Below are positions 1-5,026 of a stretch of 5,528 bases of DNA, one piece after another (within the stretch, counting starts at the first letter, position 1; every line of letters starts with the position of its first letter). The notes under the pieces were generated by a model. That model was not told where the DNA came from, did not search any database, and worked only from the letters and a program-made list of their open reading frames with translations. The DNA is taken from positions 1 to 5,528 of the forward strand of contig JANQGC010000103.1 in NCBI GenBank assembly GCA_028277515.1. Reading direction: 5' to 3'. The DNA comes from Anaerolineae bacterium. GTDB taxonomy: Bacteria; Chloroflexota; Anaerolineae; Promineifilales; Promineifilaceae. A program made the translations under genes and the position numbers.

Positions 1-106
1 CGTCCATCTTTTCTTTATCGAAATAATAAAAGATGGGCGTGAGAATCAACACCAGGAGAAACAAAACGCCTAAAAACACCAGTATATCGATTAGTATGAC
101 ACCCAT
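1..106 (-). CDS. Small membrane protein, N-terminal part (cut by window edge)
   Basis: An open frame runs from an ATG at 106-104 leftward to the window edge without a stop, giving 35 codons. The peptide begins MGVILIDILVF, continues as an almost unbroken hydrophobic stretch to about residue 24, and then turns charged (FYYFDKEKMD). This looks like one N-terminal membrane helix or uncleaved signal anchor. A Shine-Dalgarno-like AAAGGA lies on the minus strand at about 123-118, 11 nt before the ATG, and supports this start. The gene lies downstream of the PLD-like gene on the same strand. Without the insertion at 139-247 the two would be 19 nt apart, so they were probably co-transcribed. No family can be recognised from this fragment. 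It could be a short membrane protein or the start of a longer anchored one. Confidence 0.5.
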   Translation of the reverse strand, partial: MGVILIDILVFLGVLFLLVLILTPIFYYFDKEKMD

Positions 107-129
107 ATTAATATCAATCCTTTGTCTAA

Positions 130-138
130 TTTTCTAAA
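130..138. repeat. Left copy of 9-bp direct duplication (TTTTCTAAA)
   Basis: TTTTCTAAA abuts the left end of the inserted element and recurs identically at 248-256, directly against its right end. A perfect 9-bp direct repeat touching both ends of an inverted-repeat-bounded segment is what target-site duplication by a DDE transposase produces. The right copy is part of the coding sequence of the PLD-like gene, so this left copy is best read as a displaced piece of that gene's 3' end. Confidence 0.7.
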
Positions 139-247
139 GGGTGTGTTTCATTTGAGTAAGTATGTAGCGCGATTTGGTAAATCGCGCCGGCCGATTTACC
201 AAATCGGCCTACATTAAAGTTCTTTATTACCAATTTGAAACACTCAC
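139..247. mobile_element. 109-bp MITE-like insertion with terminal inverted repeats and 9-bp target duplication
   Basis: The left end GGGTGTGTTTCA (139-150) and the right end, read on the other strand from 247 to 236, GTGAGTGTTTCA, match at 10 of 12 positions; the inner 8 are perfect. Identical TTTTCTAAA copies abut both ends (130-138 and 248-256). The element has no coding capacity and is built around a palindromic core at 163-213, so it fits a miniature non-autonomous element mobilised in trans. Excising it with one duplication copy restores an in-frame stop for the upstream gene and operon-like spacing to the next gene, which independently supports an insertion at this point. The parent transposase family cannot be named; a 9-bp duplication is compatible with several insertion-sequence families. 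Confidence 0.7.
163..213. repeat. Head-to-head pair of TGTAG-headed hairpins (REPIN-like core)
   Basis: TGTAG (163-167) is followed by a hairpin with an 8-bp stem (CGCGATTT 168-175, AAATCGCG 179-186) and loop GGT. A second hairpin follows, with a 9-bp stem (GGCCGATTT 189-197, AAATCGGCC 201-209) and loop ACC. It ends in CTACA (209-213), the complement of TGTAG. The two halves are also complementary to each other: 13 perfect pairs between 171-183 and 193-205, plus TGTAG with CTACA. The segment can therefore fold as two small hairpins or one long one. The two stems differ by swapped C and G pairs but remain self-complementary. A GTAG head followed by a palindrome, in inverted pairs, is the known layout of REP/REPIN elements. 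Calling it one is inference. Confidence 0.7.
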
Positions 248-2913
248 TTTTCTAAAACCTGCATCTGTTCTTCAACAGGAATCCCAAGTCCCCATTGATG
301 CTCAAACTCACCCTTGAAGTCGGAAATCGCTAACGGATCATCAGTCGCCATATTATACTCCGTCAGGCTGGGCGTGTCCCAGGCGCTCCAATGAAAATTC
401 TGGCTGCCCACGATCAAAAATTGATCATCAATTAAAGCTGATTTATCATGCATCTTGCCATTGTAAAACTTGAATTGAACATTATCAGATTTTCCGTTTT
501 TCGCTAACTCGTTTTGCAGCCAACGAATGGCCATGCGATTTTCCAGGCCATTCATAGCAGTGGTTTCCATGAGCGCCCTGATGTGGACATCCCTTTCAAT
601 CGCCGCCCTGGCCAGAGCTTGCATGTATGGCGGCGCCAGGTCGCCAAACGGGCAAGAACCAGTCAATAGGGTGATCACGACACACACGGTATTCAGTGAA
701 AAATTCACATGATAGACGTCGATGCTGTTTTCGGCCGCATCAAGAACACCCAATATCGCCTCATCCGACTCCAGGTAGCGCATCGTGTGATGCAGGGAAA
801 AGGCGGTTGTCTCACCTTCAGTCACGTAAAAGCGCTGCACTTCCGGCACATGTTCGGCGACAGCTTCAACTTCATCACACCAAAGGAACCAAAACATAAG
901 GATCAAAGGCGGGAAGCGGGAACAGTGATATTGTGTGGAGCCGGACCATAAATCATCATAAGCCGCCATTACGGATTGGGCAACAGGACCGCTGATCTGG
1001 ATACCCAGGTCGTTCATACTCAATCCCAATCCGGAGGGATCTTCTTTATCCAGGTGCAGGTAGCTGTAATTAAAACCGGCCGCCACCGCCGATTTTCCAT
1101 CTACCACCAGGAACTTGCTGTGCGCGTGCGGCCAGGCGCCGGCATAATTAGCCAGCTCTAATCGCCAGCCGATTTCCTCATTGACCATCTCGCGCAGCCC
1201 CGCATCATGCAAATCCTGCATAAGATGGGTCACCTGGTTGGTGGGTTCAAACACAGCCAGCTCCGGCAAGTTACCCAACATAATGCGCACCGTCATGCCT
1301 CGCGGATAATTCTCAGGATTGGCGCGCACCTTTTCATATAGATCGAAAACTGCCCCGGCCAAAGTATCACCTGGGCTGACCGTATCGGATGGCGCATCCC
1401 ATTGCATCGTTGTGAACAACACTTCATAATCCGCCTCGCGCACAAGCTCGGCCACCCGGTCAAAAGCACCATGACTGCTTTTCGGGACATCGCTGGCCGG
1501 GTTGGTGGGATTGGGCGTAACCATGAGCTGCTCGTACCGGTTTTTGCAATAGGGGATAGGATCATCGACAGGTCGATATTTCTCCTGGCGGGCGACATCA
1601 AATACGATCTGGCTCAAGCGACTTAGCGGCACATCCTCACAACGATAAACGGCATAGGTGAGCTGCCGCTGCTGATCGCCTTCAGACCACTCCAACAACA
1701 AACGGCCGTCCGCCAGGACTGACAAACGAGGCTGCACAGCTTGCGCTGGGCGGGCAATGATCGCCGGGGTGCTCCAACCCTGATCCTGCTCAATGACTTC
1801 CATGATAAAGTGGCCGCCGGATAGTTCCCCTGTTGGTTTCAGCACACGGTCACTGGTCCAGAGCAGATGCAGACGGCCGTCACTGTCCACGGCCGCCAGC
1901 GGATCTCCGCTGCAAAATAATGTTTCGGGCAGTTCCTGGGCAATGCCGGCGATAGCTAATTGTAGTTGTCCATTTGCACAAAATAATTCTATTTGCTCAA
2001 AACGGCTCTCCATCTCCAAAGGGGGCAGCACACCAGGATTTAGAGCGGCCGATTCATCATCAACCGCCTGCCAATGGGTGCCTACGGTGGTCAGGGGCAG
2101 CGTTTCTGCAAGCCGGCCGGGCTTGATGGTCAATGTGTCAATCAACTTGGCCAGGGCAGATAAGAGACTTAAAGCGATGATGATTAAGACGGCCGTGCGC
2201 ATGATGCGCCAGGTCTGGGTCTGCGGAATAATCGCCCGCCCTTCATGGGCATATGGCATCACCAGCCCTAGAGCCGCTCCTCCTGCGCCGCCGAACAGGA
2301 AAAGAACGAAGGTCACGGCTAACAGGATCAACCAGCGGTTGGCCGGCGGGTCTTGAGCAAAGAAATAGAGCGCTGCCCCGGCCAGCCATCCGCCAATAGC
2401 GAATCCGGCTGCGGAGGCCAGAAGAATACTCAGTGAATTTCTCAGTCCAACCAACAGCCAGCCCAACATAAGTCCGGCTAATGCGCCATAGATCAGGCCA
2501 TAGACAAAAAATAGAGTGGGTAAACGGCCGAAACGCGCATCCAAATTCTGGTTGAGAAAGCCGATCACCATGCTGGCGAGAATCAATGGGATAATCAACA
2601 ACGCATGGGTAATGAAAAACGCTAACGCCGTGCGCCAGATCACGTGGCGTTTGTCTTCTAATGGGCTGACTCGCGCCAATCCCCAACCGCCAATCGCCCC
2701 GCCAACTCCTCCGCTGAGACCGGTAAAAACAAACAACAAAAAAATGGCGAAAAGCAGCCGCAGGAAAAGCTGAAGTCGGCCGACAATTTCCGTTAGCGAG
2801 CCGATGGCCTCATTATTAATCAGGCCGATGGCCAGGATGCTGCCAATAGCGATACCGGCTCCAAAGAGCAGCCCGGCAACCGCCATATCTTGAATATGAC
2901 GACGCCTATTCAT
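244..2913 (-). CDS. Membrane-anchored phospholipase D-like protein with two HKD motifs
   Basis: 889 residues. About seven hydrophobic segments (near 11-33, 46-66, 94-119, 133-155, 160-182, 193-217, 238-258) form the N-terminal third. With the basic start MNRRRH inside, an odd number of helices puts the rest outside the cell. Residues about 300-440 contain two D-x-G-R-L-x-L-x-W-like strands (343-352, 402-409), reminiscent of beta-propeller blades. Two phospholipase D domains follow, about 480-665 and 705-880. Motif 1 is H598, K600, D605 with G613-x-N615; motif 2 is H822, K824, D829 with G836-S-x-N839. Both catalytic sets are complete, so phosphodiester or phospholipid hydrolysis or transfer is plausible. 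The substrate is unknown, and nuclease-like members of the superfamily exist. All eight cysteines lie in the exported part. The ATG at 2913 is preceded by AAAGGTG (about 2927-2921). The TGA stop lies within the right end of the inserted element; the ancestral end was probably ...VLEN followed by TAG. The fusion to a polytopic membrane domain is unusual for PLD proteins. Confidence 0.9.
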   Translation of the reverse strand: MNRRRHIQDMAVAGLLFGAGIAIGSILAIGLINNEAIGSLTEIVGRLQLFLRLLFAIFLLFVFTGLSGGVGGAIGGWGLARVSPLEDKRHVIWRTALAFFITHALLIIPLILASMVIGFLNQNLDARFGRLPTLFFVYGLIYGALAGLMLGWLLVGLRNSLSILLASAAGFAIGGWLAGAALYFFAQDPPANRWLILLAVTFVLFLFGGAGGAALGLVMPYAHEGRAIIPQTQTWRIMRTAVLIIIALSLLSALAKLIDTLTIKPGRLAETLPLTTVGTHWQAVDDESAALNPGVLPPLEMESRFEQIELFCANGQLQLAIAGIAQELPETLFCSGDPLAAVDSDGRLHLLWTSDRVLKPTGELSGGHFIMEVIEQDQGWSTPAIIARPAQAVQPRLSVLADGRLLLEWSEGDQQRQLTYAVYRCEDVPLSRLSQIVFDVARQEKYRPVDDPIPYCKNRYEQLMVTPNPTNPASDVPKSSHGAFDRVAELVREADYEVLFTTMQWDAPSDTVSPGDTLAGAVFDLYEKVRANPENYPRGMTVRIMLGNLPELAVFEPTNQVTHLMQDLHDAGLREMVNEEIGWRLELANYAGAWPHAHSKFLVVDGKSAVAAGFNYSYLHLDKEDPSGLGLSMNDLGIQISGPVAQSVMAAYDDLWSGSTQYHCSRFPPLILMFWFLWCDEVEAVAEHVPEVQRFYVTEGETTAFSLHHTMRYLESDEAILGVLDAAENSIDVYHVNFSLNTVCVVITLLTGSCPFGDLAPPYMQALARAAIERDVHIRALMETTAMNGLENRMAIRWLQNELAKNGKSDNVQFKFYNGKMHDKSALIDDQFLIVGSQNFHWSAWDTPSLTEYNMATDDPLAISDFKGEFEHQWGLGIPVEEQMQVLEK
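248..256. repeat. Right copy of 9-bp direct duplication (TTTTCTAAA), inside the PLD-like gene
   Basis: Identical to 130-138 and immediately adjacent to the right terminal inverted repeat. On the minus strand it spans the last base of GTT, then TTA, GAA and the first two bases of the final AAG codon of the PLD-like gene. This places the insertion point one codon before the ancestral stop. Confidence 0.7.
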
Positions 2914-2998
2914 GCTCTTACACCTTTAGATAATGTCTCGTTTTTCTTCATAATGTGTAAATTTCATTCCCTTCAATCCGGCATATGATACCACGATG

Positions 2999-3025
2999 GA
3001 ACAACCTGAAAAGGTTGTTCTACAG
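2999..3025 (+). repeat. GTTCTACA-tailed hairpin, unit A
   Basis: GAACAACCT (2999-3007) pairs perfectly with AGGTTGTTC (3012-3020) around a GAAA loop. The tail TACAG then completes GTTCTACAG. On the minus strand it reads CTGTAG followed by the palindrome, so it has the same TGTAG head as the core at 163-213. It has the same stem as unit C, with one loop difference. Confidence 0.7.
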
Positions 3026-3050
3026 TTGCGCATGCTTTCTAGCTTGCGGT

Positions 3051-3077
3051 GAACAAATTAGGCAATTTGTTCTACAC
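3051..3077 (+). repeat. GTTCTACA-tailed hairpin, unit B (stem variant)
   Basis: GAACAAATT (3051-3059) pairs perfectly with AATTTGTTC (3064-3072) around loop AGGC and is followed by TACA. Compared with units A and C, two stem positions differ, and both partners have changed: a C:G pair became A:T and the next C:G became T:A. The fold is therefore kept while the sequence changes. It is preceded by AGCTTGCG (3041-3048) and followed by GCTTGCG (3078-3084). Confidence 0.7.
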
Positions 3078-3091
3078 GCTTGCGCCTGTAA

Positions 3092-3111
3092 CGCAAAAAG
3101 CCTTTTTTGCG
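3092..3111. repeat. A/T-rich hairpin between units B and C
   Basis: CGCAAAAA (3092-3099) pairs with TTTTTGCG (3104-3111) around GCCT, an 8-bp stem. It is preceded by TGTAA (3087-3091), possibly a decayed TGTAG head. It could be a diverged member of the same hairpin family in the opposite orientation. It could in principle affect transcription, but its T tract lies in the stem rather than after it. Confidence 0.5.
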
Positions 3112-3115
3112 CCGA

Positions 3116-3142
3116 GAACAACCTGGAAAGGTTGTTCTACAG
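3116..3142 (+). repeat. GTTCTACA-tailed hairpin, unit C
   Basis: GAACAACCT (3116-3124) pairs with AGGTTGTTC (3129-3137) around a GGAA loop, followed by TACAG. The stem is identical to unit A. It is followed by TAGCTTGCGATGGAAC (3143-3158), whose AGCTTGCG also precedes unit B and whose GATGGAAC also begins unit A (2995-3002). The three units are therefore variants of one tandemly placed module. Spacing between unit starts is irregular (52 and 65 nt). Confidence 0.7.
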
Positions 3143-3226
3143 TAGCTTGCGATGGAACCAATTGACCCGCTTTTCAGTCTTTAAACTAAAGCTAGGTTCA
3201 ATTTTGTCACACAAAGGAGAAGAACA

Positions 3227-4912
3227 ATGACAAAGCGTATATCCAACACCCTGATCATCTTGGTAATTTTTACATTTTTCACAATTTCTTGCGCGGCGTC
3301 CGGGGAGAGCCTTCCGGAAGTCATCACGGATAACGTCCCAGCCACTATTTCCCAGGAAGCGTCGCAGCAACCCATACCGGTTGAAGAAGCGCCACCGCCC
3401 ATGCCAACCCAGGAATTAATTGCTGCTGATATGGAGGTGGCAATGGAGGTGGCAGCAGAAGAAAGTGAGCCAATGTCCGCCGAAGCGCCGCCGGAATTTA
3501 ATACGGAAGAATATGACCGCATCTATGAGAATGAGTTTTTGGATGCCCTGGGCAATCCTTTATCTACCTTCTCAATTGATGTTGATACCGCCTCTTATTC
3601 CAATGTGCGCCGCTTCATTGATGATTCTCGCCTGCCCCCCGCAGACGCCGTACGCATTGAAGAGTTGATCAATTATTTCACTTACGAATACGAACAGCCC
3701 CAGGATGAGCACCCCTTTTCGATCAATGTCGAGCTTTCGCAAGCCCCCTGGAACCCGGATCATATCCTGGCCCATATTGGCCTCCAGGGTCGGGACGTTC
3801 CCAAGGATGAACTACCCAACAGCAACCTGGTATTCCTGTTAGATGTCTCCGGTTCGATGAGTGATGCCAACAAGCTGCCCCTGGTCAAGCAAGGTTTTAA
3901 GCTAATGGTCGACCAGATGGTGGAGCGCGACCGTGTGGCCATCGTCGTCTACGCCGGGGCCGCCGGGACCGTCTTGCCGCCAACCTCCGGGGCGGATAAG
4001 GCAACTATCATCCAGGCTTTGGATATGCTGGAAGCCGGCGGGTCCACGGCCGGGAGCGAAGGTATTCAACTCGCTTATGAACTGGCCGGAGAGAATTACA
4101 TTGAAGGCGGCAACAACCGGGTCATCCTGGCCACCGATGGTGATTTCAATGTCGGGCCATCCAGCGATGCCGAACTGGTGCGTATGATTGAAGAGAAGCG
4201 GGAAGAAGGTATCTTCCTGACCGTGTTAGGCTTTGGCACCGGCAATTACAAAGATGCCAAGATGGAACAGTTAGCCGACAAAGGCAACGGAAATTACGCC
4301 TATATCGACAACATCCGCGAGGCTAAAAAGGTGCTGGTCAGTGAAATGGCGGGCACGCTGCTGACTATCGCCAAGGATGTCAAAATCCAGGTTGAATTTA
4401 ATCCGGCGAAAGTGCAGGCTTACCGCTTGATTGGCTATGAAAACCGGCTGCTGGCTAAGGAAGATTTTGATGATGACACCAAGGATGCCGGTGAACTGGG
4501 TGCGGGGCATTCTGTGACCGCCCTTTATGAAATCATCCCTGCCGGCGCTGATGAAGAGCTGCGGCCGACACCCGAATTGAAATATCAAGAAAGCAATATT
4601 TCTGAAGAAGCGTTGGCCGGCAACGAATTGATGAACGTCAAGTTTCGCTATAAGAAGCCTGATGGAGAGGAAAGCATTTTGATGGTTCATCCGGTGCTTG
4701 AAGAAACCGTCTCTGAAGAGCAAGTTTCGGATAACTTCAAGTTCTCAGCGGCCGTCGCCGCGTTTGGCATGCTGCTGCGCGATTCCCAATTTAAGGGAGA
4801 CGCTACCTTCGACCAGGTGCTGCAATTAGCCCAGGAAAGCAAAGGCGTTGACGAAGCCGGCTACCGCGCCGAGTTCATCCGCATGGTGGAAACGGCCGAA
4901 TTGCTCAAGTAA
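3227..4912 (+). CDS. YfbK-family von Willebrand factor A domain lipoprotein
   Basis: 561 residues, complete and close to the length of E. coli YfbK. A basic start (MTKR), a hydrophobic core (about 9-20) and Cys22 in TISC form a type II signal peptide with a slightly atypical lipobox (T at -3), so a lipid-anchored surface protein is likely. Residues about 24-92 are a Pro/Glu/Ala-rich linker. Residues about 95-158 match the conserved N-terminal module of YfbK-type proteins (FSIDVDTASYSNVRRF, then an RIEELINYF stretch). The VWA domain spans about 199-376 with an intact metal-ion-dependent adhesion site: D206-x-S208-x-S210, T274 and D304. The remainder (about 377-556) corresponds to the YfbK C-terminal domain. 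VWA domains bind protein partners through a divalent metal ion; the ligand here is unknown. The ATG is fixed by AAAGGAG 7 nt upstream. The gene is divergent from the PLD-like gene and has no obvious operon partner in the window. Confidence 0.93.
   Translation: MTKRISNTLIILVIFTFFTISCAASGESLPEVITDNVPATISQEASQQPIPVEEAPPPMPTQELIAADMEVAMEVAAEESEPMSAEAPPEFNTEEYDRIYENEFLDALGNPLSTFSIDVDTASYSNVRRFIDDSRLPPADAVRIEELINYFTYEYEQPQDEHPFSINVELSQAPWNPDHILAHIGLQGRDVPKDELPNSNLVFLLDVSGSMSDANKLPLVKQGFKLMVDQMVERDRVAIVVYAGAAGTVLPPTSGADKATIIQALDMLEAGGSTAGSEGIQLAYELAGENYIEGGNNRVILATDGDFNVGPSSDAELVRMIEEKREEGIFLTVLGFGTGNYKDAKMEQLADKGNGNYAYIDNIREAKKVLVSEMAGTLLTIAKDVKIQVEFNPAKVQAYRLIGYENRLLAKEDFDDDTKDAGELGAGHSVTALYEIIPAGADEELRPTPELKYQESNISEEALAGNELMNVKFRYKKPDGEESILMVHPVLEETVSEEQVSDNFKFSAAVAAFGMLLRDSQFKGDATFDQVLQLAQESKGVDEAGYRAEFIRMVETAELLK
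3431..3454 (+). repeat. Perfect 12-bp tandem duplication in the VWA gene linker
   Basis: ATGGAGGTGGCA occurs twice in a row, in frame, encoding MEVA-MEVA (residues 69-76) in the acidic linker after the lipid anchor. Identity at every base suggests a recent slippage duplication in a region tolerant of length change. Confidence 0.85.
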
Positions 4913-4941
4913 CTGCGATTTTCTATCGCGCCCCATATCGT

Positions 4942-4988
4942 AAACATTCCTGTTTGTTTAGGCGCAAACAGGAATGTTTGTTCTACAG
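4942..4988 (+). repeat. 15-bp hairpin with GTTCTACAG tail
   Basis: AAACATTCCTGTTTG (4942-4956) pairs perfectly with CAAACAGGAATGTTT (4965-4979) around an 8-nt loop, and is followed by GTTCTACAG (4980-4988). The tail matches that of units A and C, while the stem is longer and unrelated in sequence. On the minus strand it is CTGTAG followed by a palindrome. It lies 29 nt after the VWA stop and directly abuts the putative -35 box of the methyltransferase gene. It may protect the 3' end of the VWA mRNA, but no T tract follows, so it is not a classical intrinsic terminator. Confidence 0.7.
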
Positions 4989-5018
4989 TTCACCTGTTCA
5001 ACGTTGGGCGTGTATAAT
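4989..5018 (+). promoter_or_regulatory. Putative promoter of the methyltransferase gene
   Basis: A perfect TATAAT (5013-5018) lies 8 nt before the ATG at 5027. TTCACC (4989-4994) matches 4 of 6 bases of the -35 consensus at 18-nt spacing. Transcription would start at about 5024-5027, at or next to the start codon. No Shine-Dalgarno sequence precedes that ATG, which fits a leaderless transcript. Confidence 0.55.
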
Positions 5019-5026
5019 CGGCAAAT

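Larger units (their letters stand above)
2914..3226. other. Divergent intergenic region, 313 bp, rich in palindromes
   Basis: This region separates the starts of the PLD-like gene (minus) and the VWA gene (plus), so it should contain promoters for both. It holds three GAAC...GTTCTACA hairpins and one A/T-rich hairpin between about 2999 and 3142, with GCTTGCG-type linkers at 3042-3048, 3078-3084 and 3145-3151. Downstream, TTGACC at 3162-3167 is a fair -35 match, but the 17-nt-spaced ACTAAA is a poor -10, so a promoter for the VWA gene here is only tentative. The VWA gene has a clear Shine-Dalgarno sequence, AAAGGAG at 3213-3219. On the minus strand, TTTACA and CATTAT stretches between about 2970 and 2930 could serve the PLD-like gene, but their spacing is not good. 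The plus-strand open frame across the region is repeat-derived and not called. Confidence 0.6.

Noticed and set aside
1793..2356. Plus-strand 187-codon open frame opposite the PLD-like gene
   Set aside because: Antisense shadow: low-complexity, serine/arginine/proline-rich translation with no domain, inside a well-supported minus-strand gene.
2243..2686. Minus-strand 147-codon open frame overlapping the PLD-like gene in another frame
   Set aside because: Lies within the region coding the membrane helices in the correct frame; its own translation lacks any coherent hydrophobic or domain pattern.
3092..3111. A/T-rich hairpin as a bidirectional terminator
   Set aside because: It lies between two divergent gene starts, where no terminator is expected, and the T run forms part of the stem.
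2999..3142. Possible CRISPR array
   Set aside because: Only three units, irregular spacing (52 and 65 nt between starts), stems that differ between units and linkers that are themselves related; no cas gene in the window.
2985..3230. Plus-strand open frame of 81 codons upstream of the VWA gene
   Set aside because: Its translation follows the hairpin repeats (recurring NNLxRLFYS-like segments), it overlaps the VWA start and Shine-Dalgarno sequence, and it has no start signal of its own.
4271..4723. Minus-strand 150-codon open frame opposite the VWA gene
   Set aside because: Falls entirely within the conserved VWA and C-terminal coding region, with no start signal or recognisable domain.
4915..4929. 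Short hairpin GCGAT-TTTCT-ATCGC after the VWA stop as intrinsic terminator
   Set aside because: The stem is only 5 bp and is followed by a C-rich stretch, not a T tract.
4942..4979. 15-bp hairpin as a Rho-independent terminator
   Set aside because: The stem is strong but followed by GTTCTACAG rather than consecutive T residues; it fits the CTACA-tailed repeat family better.
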